NCBI GenBank assembly: GCA_050084515.1
Contig: CM114271.1
Coordinates: 30,938,001-31,002,000, forward strand
Source of the DNA: Blasia pusilla
Taxonomy: Eukaryota; Marchantiophyta; Marchantiopsida; Blasiales
DNA length: 64,000 nt
Direction: 5' to 3'
Shown here: positions 1-12,010 of the stretch, one piece after another
Position numbering within the stretch: position 1 is the first letter of the stretch
How the letters are laid out: each line of letters opens with the position of its first letter
Made by a program: the position numbers and the translations under genes
Notes under the pieces: model-generated
Seen by the model: only the letters and a program-made list of their open reading frames with translations
Database searches by the model: none
Told to the model about the DNA's origin: nothing

Positions 1-1
1 A

Positions 2-466
2 CATGTCGATAGCGCGCTGATCCAGCTCGAAGTGCAAGGCACATTCAAACCTGAGAAGACCGAAGGTCTGGTGTGCGTTGGCATTCCTGCGACGTTGCTG
101 AAAGTAGGAAAGCCGGAAGAGAAGGCGAGAAAATTCCGCAGCTTGAAGTGGAAATGGGGCCCAAATATTGCGCGTAGCGTCAGCCGAATACTAGTGCATG
201 TCGTTCCTACCCCTCGCACCGAGAACTCACATTTTACACACGAAAGACAAGCACAACAAAGAACAAGAACGAAACACCACTACCTGCGCGAAAAAAAGGT
301 AGGATTCAAAAGGGCGAGGTGGTGCCCAACCTTCATTATTACTCCTTATGACACACTCCTCTCACGGAGCACTCCACGCACGCTCCTACGCCACGGCCCT
401 CCCTATCTCGTAAGTTTATGCCACACCACATCCCTAGATGAAGAGCCAACTGGGGAGTCAATCTAG
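2..466 (+). CDS. Unrecognised open frame running in from the left edge
   Basis: The frame is open from the window edge to a stop at about 466. The first 65 or so codons look protein-like (basic, mixed composition, containing LVCVGIPATLLKVGKPEEKA). The rest is low-quality sequence that may be intron or UTR; a donor-like AAAGTAGG lies near 106-112, so the coding part may end there. I do not recognise the protein and cannot tell a host exon from a transposon remnant. Confidence 0.2.
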   Translation, partial: HVDSALIQLEVQGTFKPEKTEGLVCVGIPATLLKVGKPEEKARKFRSLKWKWGPNIARSVSRILVHVVPTPRTENSHFTHERQAQQRTRTKHHYLREKKVGFKRARWCPTFIITPYDTLLSRSTPRTLLRHGPPYLVSLCHTTSLDEEPTGESI

Positions 467-499
467 CGACTCTACTATTTCCACGAGTGCTCGACGATA

Positions 500-2170
500 G
501 TTTCCTTGCCCTGCCCACTCTGTGTCCGATTATGCGATGTGTGGTCACCACGCTTAATTGTGAAGTTTAAGGGCTATAGTAGGGGCCGTGATTAATTAGA
601 AAGGAAATCTAAATTTGAAATATAAAAAATTAAGCACAACCTGTGAGAAATAAGGTACACTTTTTGAGAGCTATATCCTTGATATTTTCTCATCCTATGA
701 AATATTTCTTAATTTAAATTTTTGGATTATAATAAATATTTTGCATAGAGATAAACTGGAGTAGAATTAAATTTTCCAAATAAAAATAATTTCTCTATTT
801 TTTCTGAATAAAAAAAATTCATACCGATGGGAAAAAAGAATTAAACTGAGGGAAGCAAGGAAGAAATGAAAGGATATTGGGGATTTTTTTATATGGAATT
901 AAAATCTATCCCCTATTTTTATTTATTCTCTCTTTCACTTATTAATACTTATACATATAGAAAAATAAGTCTTAATGAAAGGCTTTAGACATGGTATGTA
1001 AAGAGAGCTTTGAGAGAAAAGGGGAAATAAACTTGATAATTTAGACTTGTAATTTTTTGATTGTGCGATGGATTTTGGGTCAAGGATGAGGGAAACCTCT
1101 CTAACCCTTTGGAGAGGTCCATCCATGATTCCATTTTAGTCTCTTTGAAAAGAAGAAGGGATTCCATCCAATTTTGCATTCCCCTATTTATGTCCTTCTT
1201 TGTTGGGATCGAGGGTTGTCTCGTCTTTAGACAAAAGAGGATCCCTCCATTTTCCTTAATGCCCTTCCTTGTCCCATCCACCTTATTTTTATTTTCTAAT
1301 CTCTTCATCCCTTTATTATGTGAAGGATTCTTTGAAAATTTATCCTTTTCTCTCTTCTCCTTACATGTTAAAATTCAAATATTTAAAAAATTAATAAAAT
1401 CTCCTCTCTCTCTCCGTTTGTATTTCCTTCCCATATTAAAAATTAAATGTTCGATTCTTTCTCTACTTTTCTTTTTCAAATTCATCCTTATGTTTTTCTT
1501 CCACTCGTACAATCTATCTTCTATATTATCAAGGGAGTACTCTTTCTTGGCTTGTAAATACCTATGCACTCAACATATGACAACGAGACAATATTTTTTT
1601 TTGAATTTGAAGATATCATGATTATTTGGACTATACACTAGTTCAAGTTATTTTGCATTCCTTAATCTAATGAAAATCCAAAAGTGCTTCAGAATTTCTC
1701 ATAAAATGTCTCATATTCTTGCAAAAATGAAATAGAAGTTTAAAAAGCTAAAAAGTAGCCCCAAGACTTAAGTCCATGGATTTATTTTAATCACTTGAAA
1801 TAAACCATTCCAATTATATGATAATGTATACTGATCTATATTATCCTTGGAGAATGCCTTCCTGAAAGTATGTTTGACAACCCGGGCGAGACAAAATGTC
1901 TCCCACGTAACGGCAGCAAAATATTTTTTGGAACTTGTGTGTAAGTACTTACTCCCTTCACTCAGTGTTGCAGTCTAGTTTAAGGGGACAGCGGACTACT
2001 TAAAGTGGATAGTGGACGGGGTTGCAGACTAGTTTAAAGATAGAGTTTTGTTAAACTTGTACTCTCAAAAATACTTTTTATCACGGTAATTGGGGTTTAG
2101 AGAGATTGGTAAGACCGTGAATGATTAAGTAATTACTAGTGGGTGTAATTTAAGAATCGAGCATGGTTAA
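500..2170. other. AT-rich intergenic stretch, no gene seen
   Basis: The sequence is AT-rich with homopolymer runs. The longest open frame (about 1061-1621) is hydrophobic and T-rich and resembles no family I know. I see nothing functional here. Confidence 0.6.
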
Positions 2171-2174
2171 CGCA

Positions 2175-2183
2175 AAACCCTAA
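2175..2183 (+). promoter_or_regulatory. Telo-box (AAACCCTAA) upstream of mtACP
   Basis: A perfect telo-box lies about 330 bp before the mtACP start codon. In plants this motif is common in promoters of growth-related housekeeping genes. A role here is inference from motif and position only. Confidence 0.35.
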
Positions 2184-2401
2184 ATTATCCAAGTTTTCGG
2201 ACACAGTCGGAAAGAAGGAGCAGTTTCTGTTATCCGTCGGGTAATCGCTGTTGCCCTAACTACGAAGGAAGGGTAACAGCAGCATCTTGAGCACTCCGCA
2301 ATGCTCAAGAATTACAAGTAGTCGCAGCACAAGAGCGGAGAGGGAGGGGGTGGTTGGAGCGAAGCGGGATCGAACGCGAGGTTGTCTCAATTGATCGCAA
2401 C

Positions 2402-2419
2402 AGAGAGAGAGAGAGAGAG
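2402..2419 (+). repeat. (GA)9 microsatellite in the probable mtACP 5' leader
   Basis: Eighteen bases of alternating A/G about 90 bp upstream of the ATG at 2506. GA/CT tracts are frequent in plant 5' leaders and core promoters. Confidence 0.7.
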
Positions 2420-2505
2420 TTAGTTCTCGACGCGGGGCCGCGATCGGTGTTGGGACGTTGAGAGACAGGATAGAGAGCTGCTGACGCATCTGCAAGCGGG
2501 GCAGG

Positions 2506-3668
2506 ATGCTGTCCGCATTGCGATCATCTGCTTCTGCTGTGCGCACCGCGTTGCTGCAACATTGCCGAGTGAGTGTCGCGGCCACGAGTTACAGGAGATC
2601 CCCTGTCAACGGCCGAATCGGGTTTGCCAGCGACGCCAGTGAGCAGGCTCATGGGACGTACTTGGACAAATCCCTGGTGACAGACCGAGTCCTCAGTTTA
2701 GTGAAGAAAATGGAGAAGGTCGATCCCTCGAAGGTGCGTTTGTTCTCTACTGCTCGTTGCGATTCGTTTGCGTTTGACAAAATTCGAATCAGAGCTCGTG
2801 TTTACACGCCATCTGAATGTGCTGGATTTGCAATGATTTTGAGGTTTAGGGGTTCTCTTCATCTGGAGAAGCTCAATCCTATTGTTATCTTGGGGGCCAC
2901 CAGCTAGAAGTAAGGAAAATTTATCGGCGGCGTCTTTTGTAGCAATTGTAATTTGTAAGGAGACTTATATTTGTCGAGATTCAAGAAACAGATTCAAACC
3001 CTTCAAAAGCAAAAGAATAATGACGAATCCGTCGTGTTTGTTTTGGATGTCATCATCTTCGGGAAGCTTTTATGAAATTGGGATATTGAGGCATAGAAAA
3101 CTGATGGTGCTTTCATCTGTTCCATATCTACTGTGCAATGATATATGATTGCCTGGTGAAATAGAAATCGATGGTGCGTTTCCGAGTTCTGGTTACGAAT
3201 TGGGGCCCGGATTTGTCTTCTCTCTGCGTAGTATACTGAATGCAAATGTTGGTGAAGAGAGGCGTATGACGGATAGTTCTCGAGACAAAGTAGAATCTTA
3301 TCTGCAGGGTTCCTGTGGCAGGAAGTCAATTGAGCTAGTTCTTGTGCTCTCATTGCTGTATTTAAGATTGAAATTCTGAACGGCACGGTGAGATGTGGTG
3401 AGCGGGAATATTTAAGGTCAGACTACTTGTAATGAATATTGTGTGCGGTGAACGAGTGGGGCTAATTGCTGGGACCCGTGGTTGTTAGCAGGTAAACCCA
3501 AAGTCTCACTTTCAAAACGATCTCGGGCTTGACAGTCTAGACACCGTAGAGATTGTGATGGCATTTGAGGAGGAATTCCACATCGAAATACCTGATGCTG
3601 AAGCAGACAAGATTTTTTCATGTCACGATGCAATTGAGTATATTGCTTCGCAGCCAAGAGCTAAGTAG
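2506..3668 (+). CDS. mtACP: Mitochondrial acyl carrier protein, two exons
   Basis: Exon 1 is 2506-2733 and exon 2 is 3492-3668, joined at phase 0 over a 758-bp intron (AAG|GTGCGT ... TTAGCAG|GTAAAC). The product is about 134 residues: a Ser/Arg/Ala-rich mitochondrial presequence, then the four-helix ACP domain. Exon 2 holds the phosphopantetheine site [18 protein letters not shown], whose Ser carries the prosthetic group, and the conserved stretch IPDAEADKI. Exon 1 ends with KMEKVDPSK, which in the family directly precedes the sequence starting exon 2, so the splice is well supported. The family carries acyl chains in mitochondrial type II fatty-acid synthesis (lipoate precursor) and is also found in complex I. 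The open frame running on past 2733 is intron read-through. Telo-box and GA tract lie upstream. Confidence 0.93.
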
Positions 3669-5365
3669 ATCCCAGTGTATTTGACAAAAAGATTATGTCA
3701 TCCAACATCAATAATACTTGTGAACATTTCGAATATCCATTCCAGTATTTACTGGCGATATGTTTAGAGATAGTTTTGACACCTTTCACAAAGAATTGTT
3801 CCCTTGAGCAGGGTGTATTGAAGTTTGACGTTTGACTCTAAAATCAATGGCTGAGTGTGTGTAGCTTGTCTTTCCAAGGTATTGGCAGCAGTCACATTTC
3901 ATGGGTCGTGGTCTTTCTGGTTGGTCTCAAAGTTGCAGGCTCCTCAGAGGGTTTTCCAGGTTGGCCAGAACAATCTTGTTCTTCTACCAACGTATCAAAC
4001 CAGACTTTCGATGCTGTTGATTGACAATATGTCTTATGACAAGCCAAGCATTGAGTCCAATTCATGCAAGCTGCTGTCTGTTTGGGCCGACCAACATTTT
4101 GCATTGGAAATTGGAAGGGCATGGTGACAATGAGTAGTACACTTTGTTCCAAATGTTAACTCCAAGTGACTCTCACTTTCATATACGGAAAATATTTTCC
4201 CACAAGAAAAAATTCTACTCCGGGAGTAAATCAGAGCTCTATCCGCAACAGAGCAGTTAACCTGCACATGAGCTGGGTCTCGTGGGCTCCGAAGTGGTCC
4301 CTCATGCTTGTACTTGCTTCACCTGCATCCGAGAGTTCGTCCTCTTGCTATCTTTTCATTCTTTGGTTGATGCTGTTGTTAGGGTGATTGAGTTTTTTCC
4401 TCCACACCTAACTAGATGCAATATACCAGCCATGAAAGCTACTCCCAAAGTCTGATTTTGTTGCTCTGATAGTTACATATGACATTCCTGTACATCGGAG
4501 ATGCTCCAATCTGGGCTGTTTTTATTTAACGATAATGACTAGCCGTTCTTGGATCGGTCTATGTAAAGTCTCATCTACGTTAATGTAAGGTCTCTCTACC
4601 ATTGACTGGTATTCTCATATGCCGTGTCGGACCTTCCTTTTACATGTGGATAATTTATATTGTGATTAAACGCCACACACTGACTTCATCAGTCTCTCGT
4701 CTATGTAAAAGCAAGGTCCCAAACGGCCGGATGCATTGTTTCCTACAAGAGCCACTCTCTCTGCGTCGATCCTGCCTCTGCTGTCTGGTGGCAGCTAAAG
4801 TTCCGTGACAAACTTAGTCTATGGCTATAATCAAAAAAGTCTGAGAACGAGCGCACATCAATTTTACTGGCGACTAGCGCGCTTAGCAGTGACAGTCAAG
4901 TTGGGCGTACGCGATGCCGGGGGTGATGAGCTCGCCAACCAACATCCCTCAAGTCTCGAGGGAGGGCCGCTTGTTAGCAGGGGTGGAGGGAGGCATGACG
5001 ACCACTCGTGACGATGTAGAATCCTTTCGAACTGACATACGCACAGGTCAGTGACTCTTAGTGACCACTTCGTCCTTGAGAAGGTGCAGCTTAGATACAG
5101 TGCAGCAGTCTGAGCTGCGAATAAATGAGTCAAACATCGTCGGCAGGAAACCGGACAAATGTTCCGCACACGATGCGACTCGAATTCGTCAGTTTGAGGC
5201 ATGACGCAATTCCGTATCGGTCGCCGAGAAGCGTGTGAGCTCGGGCGAAGTCTTTGACTGATCCGAAACCACCCCACGCCGTGACCCGGATTATTTCTTG
5301 GCTTATCGTGGAGATCCCACAGTCGATGTCACTATACCATAGGAAAGGCCACCATCACAATCTCG
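3669..5365. other. Intergenic region between convergent mtACP and U-box genes
   Basis: This holds the 3' ends of both genes, which converge. The open frames are short and show no recognisable domain. I see no repeat or RNA gene. Confidence 0.5.
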
Positions 5366-8300
5366 TCAAGGAGTAGATTCTACCGACTGTGAGAAGTAAT
5401 GGGACTGGCTATGAAGAAGTTCGAGCTGTCGTAAAATCTTCCCCGCGATTTGTCTGGCCTTTGGGGTCCCTCTTTGGGCAACAGTTATGATGTGCATCTG
5501 CAACATACCTCCGTATTGTTTTTTGTACTCTACCACCCGAAAAATCCTTTCAGTCAGAGTGGCAGCCATTTCTTGAGCAGTCGGAGATCCATCACTGAGG
5601 ACGTTGATGAGGCTTGGAACCCCCTTACATCTGACGAGCAGATGAACCCCGGGCTCGCTGGATGCCAGTTCGTCGTCCACCAAAGTGAGAACAGCTCGAA
5701 TGGCTGCTTCGGCGGCTTTGGGCTCTCCCTGTTTCATCACGGCCAAAAGATTACCCATGGCGTTCGCTTCCTTCAAACAGAAAGTGGTTTCGGTTTCACA
5801 CACACCCTTATGGATGGCGCATGTCTGGACTTGAGGAGAGAGGCAGCTCCAGCAAATGCGAGGAGTCACACGGACGGACAAACGGCAGCTGCTCTGAGAA
5901 AAGTTATCCAGAGCCGTTGCAGCCCTCTCTTGAGTCAAGGTCCGTGGAGACTCTAACAACGAGACGAATCTCTGAATTGCTCCCCGCCCTGCCAGATTCA
6001 GCTGCAGATCCTTGTGACGCGGTAACGTGAACCGCAAAAGGGCACCGGCAGCCTCTTCTTGCATGACGTCTCTTCTGCTACTCAAATGCTTCACTAAAAA
6101 GGGCATACATTCCGCCTGTACTAGTGCAGTTGTGACAAAGGAGTCCTCTATGGGTAGATGCGCTAAGATCGCGACGGCCGCAACCTGATCAGCCTCCGAT
6201 TTACCCTCGTTCCCTAGAAATTCCACGATGCTCGCAAAGTTCTCGCTGTGCTCCTTCAGAGCGGCAAGAGCCTCCTCTCCAGCAATGCTGGACAGACAGG
6301 CAAAGATTTGAACAGCATATCTTCTAACCTCGGCATCCATTCCTGGCTTCAGGTGTGGAAGTAGCAGAGACAATGCATCCCGTTCCTTCATCAATTTTGT
6401 GGCCCTGTTTCCCGTGTCTGAACCCTTGGCTAGGCCGAGAAGTCCACGCATCAGATGCGATTGCACTCCGGGAGGACAGAAGAGCGAAGTAAACGCGCAC
6501 ACTAACGCATCGACTTGTTCATCCTTGTCTTCGGGCGGTTCCCATTCGTCAGCCAAGCAAGTCATGACATTTGCCATTACGCACGCGGCTACGATTCTGA
6601 CTGCCATTGTCGTCTTCGGCGCATTCAACAGTGGAACGAAAGTCTGCACTCAAATACAATATGAGCGAAATTCATCAGAATATGGTCGCCCCGAAAAGGA
6701 CTCGTTGTCTCTTCGTTGAACTTGACGTATCTACGGAGAGAAGCGCTTTGAGAAGTTTGCTGGTAGTGTGAGAGCACTTGCGAGGAAACTCGAAGTGCAT
6801 TCTGTACCTCTAATGGATTCGGTTTGGCCTGTGCCAACATCACGCATACACGGCGAACAGTCGTCAAGTTGTTCAATGCCTCCAACGCAGATAGTTTCTC
6901 ATCCTCGTCACCTGATCGAGCCATGCAAAGTAGAATCGAGATGGATTCCTCCGTTGCAGCCTGTATCTTGCTCGTCTCAGGCATCTGTAACTGTCCCAAG
7001 GTTTTGGCCATATTAATTTTTGAAGTCCGACTTCCTACAGGACCAAACATCGAGAGAGTCATCCATCGAACACTTCAGATTAAAACCACCATTGAGACGA
7101 GATAACTCATAACCCAGTGGGGTGACAAGCTTACAACCAGTAATGGACAATTCCATCGGCCATGACCTACAGCTCGACGTTCAGAAGATTGACGTTTGTC
7201 AATGAAAGTGGGCTTTGCTGATATCGAATAACGAAAAGAGACGAGTGAAAGTGGGAACTCTCGGCCAAAACCATCAAGTCCAGACCGGAGGGGACAACTA
7301 GAACTATGAATGTACTTCTGCGCCATCGCTTTATATTTTGTCCTACCATACAGTTTCCTGTCCTGTAACATGACGACAAGCACCCAAGTAGGGTTCGTAA
7401 GTGAAAGGAGGATAAGCAATTTTCGTACCTTGGGTGAGCCGATTCACCAAAGGGTTCATAAAGTTGGCCTCTGCCATGATTACGATATTTTCGTCACTGC
7501 TCGGAAGGTTTTGTAGAATCTTCTTTACATTGGCTGCCATGTCCCCGTGCTCACTGCCGAGTAGAGTGACCAAAAGAAGCACAGCTCCGTGTGAATGGCT
7601 AATCTTTTCTGCCAAATTTTCCTTTGAAGAAAGCAACAGCAACAGTAGGACAGCCTGTTCTGATTCCCCATAGCTTCGTGCTAGACAGCGTACTAATATC
7701 TCGATTATACCTTCTTTCACCATGATCTCCTGAAAACACAATGACGACAGAGTTGGATGAATTCAATCCTCCACAGAAATCTCACTTCCGTGGACATTGG
7801 CCATAGGGACCTTCTTCTACTGAAAGGAAGTTTCCGCTCGAAAACTACGTCGACCTTGTCCAGGGCAGGAGAGAGGTTCAGCGCTTTTAACGAGCACATC
7901 TGCGGAAGACGTGTGAGGATTTCTCGACACCCAAATTCCACATAGAGTTCCGTGATACGGGTACGCTGTAGATGCCCCACGACTAGGAAATTTTCTCATC
8001 CGGCAGAATCTGAAAGTTCGCACTCTCGACTTCCAGCAATTGACTGTCAAGCGTCGTAGAGTGCTAAGTAGAGATCTCGGAAGTTTCTCCAATCAAGCTG
8101 ATATTCCGATCATATTGCGAAAGTAGGTACAGTTCTATGGACGGCTGCACGACTGCGAAAAAAGAAATTACCTGATTTTCGTCATTATCCTCAGCAAGTA
8201 TGAGTAGCGCTGCCAACGTCTTAGAGCGAAGATGAATACTTTTGATCTCAGCCAAACGGACGAGCGGTATGAGTAGTCCTTTCGAGGCGATGCAATACTT

Positions 8301-9833
8301 GTTCATATTTTCCTCTTCGCAAATTCCCTGCAACTCTTGAACGGCCTTCTCCTGATCATCTATGAGACCGGATTTGAGATTCTCCTCTGCGATCTGTATT
8401 CGTATATCATAGTTCCTCTCTCGCCACTCAGCAATAGACTGTCGGAGGGCAATGTTAGACTTCATCTTGGTGTTCTTGAGCTCCACTCCCATCGGACAGC
8501 GAGTATAACCCTCTACGAACCAACGCTCAATAGCTTCCCTTTCATACGTTTGCCCGGAGGCGATCTGTACGGGGTCTCTCATTACATCTTGAGTGATAGG
8601 ACAGATGAACGACTGAAGAGGAGAGAAAGGGATACTTCTCATGGTCAATTTCCTAACCAGAGGAGCTGGTGATTCACCTAGTTTCATCACAGGCTTGCTT
8701 TTGACCGCAACGCCCTACACAATTACATTCGACACGAGCTAAGATGTTGGAATGAGTAGGAAAATCCAGATATATCACAGCGGTGACAGATGTAGTCAAA
8801 ATGGTACTTGTTCTTCGCTGCATGAGGATGAAAGGATACAGATACAGAATCAGAATTTTTTCTCCAAAAAGATCATGGGAAGAATTACTACCTTTTCCAG
8901 CAGGGTCACAAACTGTTCCAAGTAGAGAGCTTGCGCCTTCTCCTTGGCGTTCTCCACACGCTCTTGATCAGTTTTCAGCCGTTTCAGTTCCTTGACAAAT
9001 TGATCACTGTCTACTGTCAGCTCGAAACTTTCAGCAATCTGCTGCACAAGTTTACTGCTTCTTGCCGAGTCAGCTACCACAGAGTCGAGCATCTCAGGTT
9101 CCAAAGAATCGAGGATAGAGTGCTGCTTTGCGTCCAATTTAGGTCCCACTTTTTCGAATGCTTCCTTCACATGCGTCATGCGCAACTTCATCCCAACGTT
9201 CCCGGAGTTGTGCAGCACTGCATTCAAGGCCTCACTGATGTGTTTGCTGGAAGTCTGCGACAGGCTGAAGAACTTCAGAAACCAACAAGGACAAAATAGT
9301 CGCAGTGTGTGAATGTGCGACTTCCAATCGACGTACCACGATGTGATGATTAGAATTGCAACAAACATCAACTCCGATTTTCTTCAGACAAAAAATCGTC
9401 GAGGTCCTTCAACTGTGGCAGATAATACGTAGGTTGTCAACCTTCTCAAAAGAAGAAAAACTATCGCTCTAGTCATTGAAGAGGCCAGACTTCGTTCGTC
9501 ACGCACCTGGATTTGCTTCGAAATTTGCGGGCAGCTGCCTAACAAGTAGAGGTTGCATTTGTCAGCGTGGCTATCCAGAAAGTTCTCCATGATCGCTACC
9601 TCCTCCTCAAGCTTTCCATTCTCTAGTTTCACGTAGTTGGCAAATCGCACCTCCGCATCTCTCTGCATCTCTTTCAAAAGAAAAGCTAGTGAATCCAACC
9701 GGCTGGCGAAGTGAGTAAGCAGAGTGTGAGCCAAATTCTGCTTTTCGGTGCTCACATTCCTCGTGGTTAGTGCCAACATGGCCACTCGTTGGCTCATAGT
9801 TCCCACCCACCCGACTTCCGGTTTTGCCTCCAT
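5366..9833 (-). CDS. U-box and armadillo-repeat E3 ubiquitin ligase, SAUL1/PUB42-44 type, six exons
   Basis: My exon model, reading leftwards, is 9833-9507, 9272-8892, 8714-8172, 7729-7429, 7034-6727 and 6643-5366. It totals 3138 nt (about 1045 residues), a multiple of three, with GT/AG borders throughout; the exon 5 donor (TAC|GTCAAG) is weak. Exons 1-2 give a helical N-terminal region. Exon 3 has the U-box (FICPITQDVMRDPVQIASG ... TYEREAIERWF ... CPMG), which recruits the E2 enzyme. Exons 4-6 are ARM repeats. The C-terminus has the family signature (VCETETTFCLKEANAMGNL, then ERIFRVVEYKKQYG and a final LHSQSHYF). By family it ubiquitinates target proteins at membranes in plant stress and senescence signalling; the substrate is unknown. 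The ATG at 9833 directly follows an acceptor-like TTTAGATACAG, so an upstream exon is possible. It converges with mtACP. Confidence 0.85.
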
Positions 9834-11200
9834 ACCTGTATCTAAAACCAACTGAACTATCGTTTGAAAACGCTGCCGAGCTTACGAGAAGTCCTTCCTC
9901 CGACAAAGACTTCCTGTTTCTGAACTAATCTGATCTGAAGCAGATGAATTCCAGCCCTCCACCTCCGACGTTGCCAAGCTACTCCAACCAGCGGCTTGTT
10001 CTGTGACATGCATGATCCCTCTAAACGGAAATTGGTAATTTCCTCGTGACAGAGGATATGCCTTCCATTCTTGGAAAATGGCATGACATTGCGTGACAAA
10101 CCGCAAGAAGAAACAAACGTCAGTAGCCGATGGAACGAGTAGCGTGACCGCCACCACCGAGTTGGCCGAATTCGTTGAAGATGTTTCTGCTAAACTCACT
10201 TGCAACGATTCTCGGTTAATACTACGAAGGCCAGTACTGCCTAGTGATATGGGTCATCAAAGATCTGCAATTCTGGGAAGAGTCGCAAGTTTCGGTGAGG
10301 TGAAATGGACTTCTCCACTAGATCTCAGAGCGCAACGCTTAATTCTTCGGCAAATCCTCCGTCACGGCATCAGCCATCAGCAGGCTGATGGCTGGTCGCT
10401 GCCTTTGTCACCAACGACGCGGTCACCAATCCAGTCTCCACACGTGTTTCCATCGATTAGCATACTCCGCACGTTTATAGAGATCAGCCGAAGTTGGCAA
10501 AGCGAAGAACTAAGTTTCCCGATTGAGGCAAAGACGCAGCAGTGCTCTCCGTCGACGACGAATCAAGAAATCGATCGTACAGTTCTCATACAAATGTGGA
10601 GCACCATTCCCAATTATCTATTCTACTACTGTTCAACGAACAAACTACTCAATAGTCTCACTTGACAATGCCGAGCCACGCATTCCGGTATGCCAATCCT
10701 TACGATACAGACATGTCCTCGGAACAAACCTGTGCTTTCATACTTCACCCCTTCAGTAATCATTTGGCGCACCCTCTCTATCTAATCTCTCGCTTCTCCA
10801 GGAAATACAAAGCCGGCGATGTACCAAACATGACAGTAACGAGTCCCCAAAACTGTGCATCTGAGCCCAGAATCCTTTGCCTTTTTAGCTCGAATGTTGA
10901 GAATGTCAGGAAACTCGGGAATTGTCTCATTCTAGTGACGCAAATTTCGAATGTGATCAAATGCATGAGACGTTGGCAGGGCCTGTCTATCCACTCATCC
11001 ACCCTGGAGCTAAGGACCGGCTTTCGTCTCCTGAGGCAGCTCGGCTCCTCTGTCGCAGCAACTTACGATGTAAAGATAGTCCGGACTTATGATCAAACAG
11101 TTGTTCTATCAGGACGCGCGCATCTACCAATCTGCAACTTATCTGGTGCGGAATCTAATCCCTTTTCAGATACCCGCTCGACGTTCCATGATTTAGAAAT
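9834..11200. other. Upstream region of the U-box gene, no gene assigned
   Basis: It probably contains the promoter and 5' leader of the U-box gene (minus strand). Two overlapping plus-strand frames (10093-10665 and 10662-11228) are long but show no family features. I do not call them genes. Confidence 0.4.
10371..10394. repeat. Perfect 11-bp inverted repeat, 2-nt spacer
   Basis: CAGCCATCAGC (10371-10381) is followed after AG by its exact reverse complement (10384-10394). It could form a cruciform or hairpin; no function is evident. Confidence 0.8.
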
Positions 11201-12010
11201 TGTCGCCGTCTGCTCCGTGCAGAAGTAGCGGCGCCTCCGAGGATCGAATCGAAAGAAAAGTCGAGGCCTCCTTCCAAAGACGGAGGTGGCAAGCGAAAAA
11301 CGTGCATCCGGCTGAGCTACGAGCTCCCCACGGCGAATCGGTTGAAGGAGCCCGCGGGCAACAAGGAATGCACAATGAGTAAGTATTCCATCAAGCGCTG
11401 CGGCTACTCCCCATGCGGACGACTCTCTCGTCCGCATGGTCTCACCGGCGCAACTCACCGCCCGAGGAACGCGGACGGACCCCACTCAGCGCCCCGCCGA
11501 CGACCCAGATCCCGCCTGGGAGCGGAGTGGCGCAGCTCTCGGGTTGGCAGCGGGGCGCGACGAGACGAGTCACGGTCCCACGGACGCGAAGGGGAGCCTC
11601 GCCTGCGGACTTCCCGGTCTTTGCGATCTCAGCCGTACATTCTCCATAGTACACATCCCGCCGTCCAGTCCAACGCCGAAAGTTGGGCGGGCGTTGCAAT
11701 TGACTTTAATTCCCAGTTCGTAGGCTCTCTCGGGAATCCGATGGCTGGAGTCTACCCAGTTCCCGTCTGACACAGTGCCACGTAGAAGCGCTAGTTTGAC
11801 TTCGGTACCTAATCGCCGTGAGTTCAGTCGGTGAAACGGGTTCATGGGCCGACGACACCTGGCCAAGTGAAACACATTTTGTGTTTGCAATCGAAAGCCT
11901 CTCCCGGTCCCATGCGAATTACAAGGGACTCGGAAGAGTGGTGAACACCCGGCAAGTGCTAGGGGCAAAGTTCGAAGGGGAGTCCCTTCCGATCACTTCA
12001 CCTACAACAT
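11200..12010. other. GC-rich block of unknown origin
   Basis: This stretch is much richer in G+C than its flanks, and several frames stay open on both strands, as expected from composition alone. A short piece on the minus strand around 11305-11330 resembles a tRNA D-arm (GTAGCTCAGCCGG), but no cloverleaf can be built around it. An organellar or otherwise foreign insert is possible and unproven. Confidence 0.3.

Noticed and set aside
1061-1621. 186-codon open frame on the plus strand
   Set aside because: T-rich and hydrophobic by composition, no motif, no homologue pattern, and flanked by AT-rich junk.
2734-2907. Continuation of mtACP exon 1 to 2907
   Set aside because: Reading past 2733 loses the ACP domain; the donor GTGCGT and the perfect continuation at 3492 show that it is intron.
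7717-8092. Minus-strand frames between U-box exons 3 and 4
   Set aside because: They do not read as ARM repeats. A consensus donor (CAG|GTAATT at 8172) and acceptor (TTTTCAG at 7730) join DENQ to EIMVKEGIIEILV in frame, so this is intron.
10093-11228. Two overlapping plus-strand frames of about 190 codons
   Set aside because: No domain or compositional sign of coding; they lie in the upstream region of the minus-strand U-box gene and probably arise by chance.
11300-11335. tRNA-like D-arm on the minus strand
   Set aside because: No anticodon or T arm can be folded around it, and no CCA-side acceptor pairing is present.
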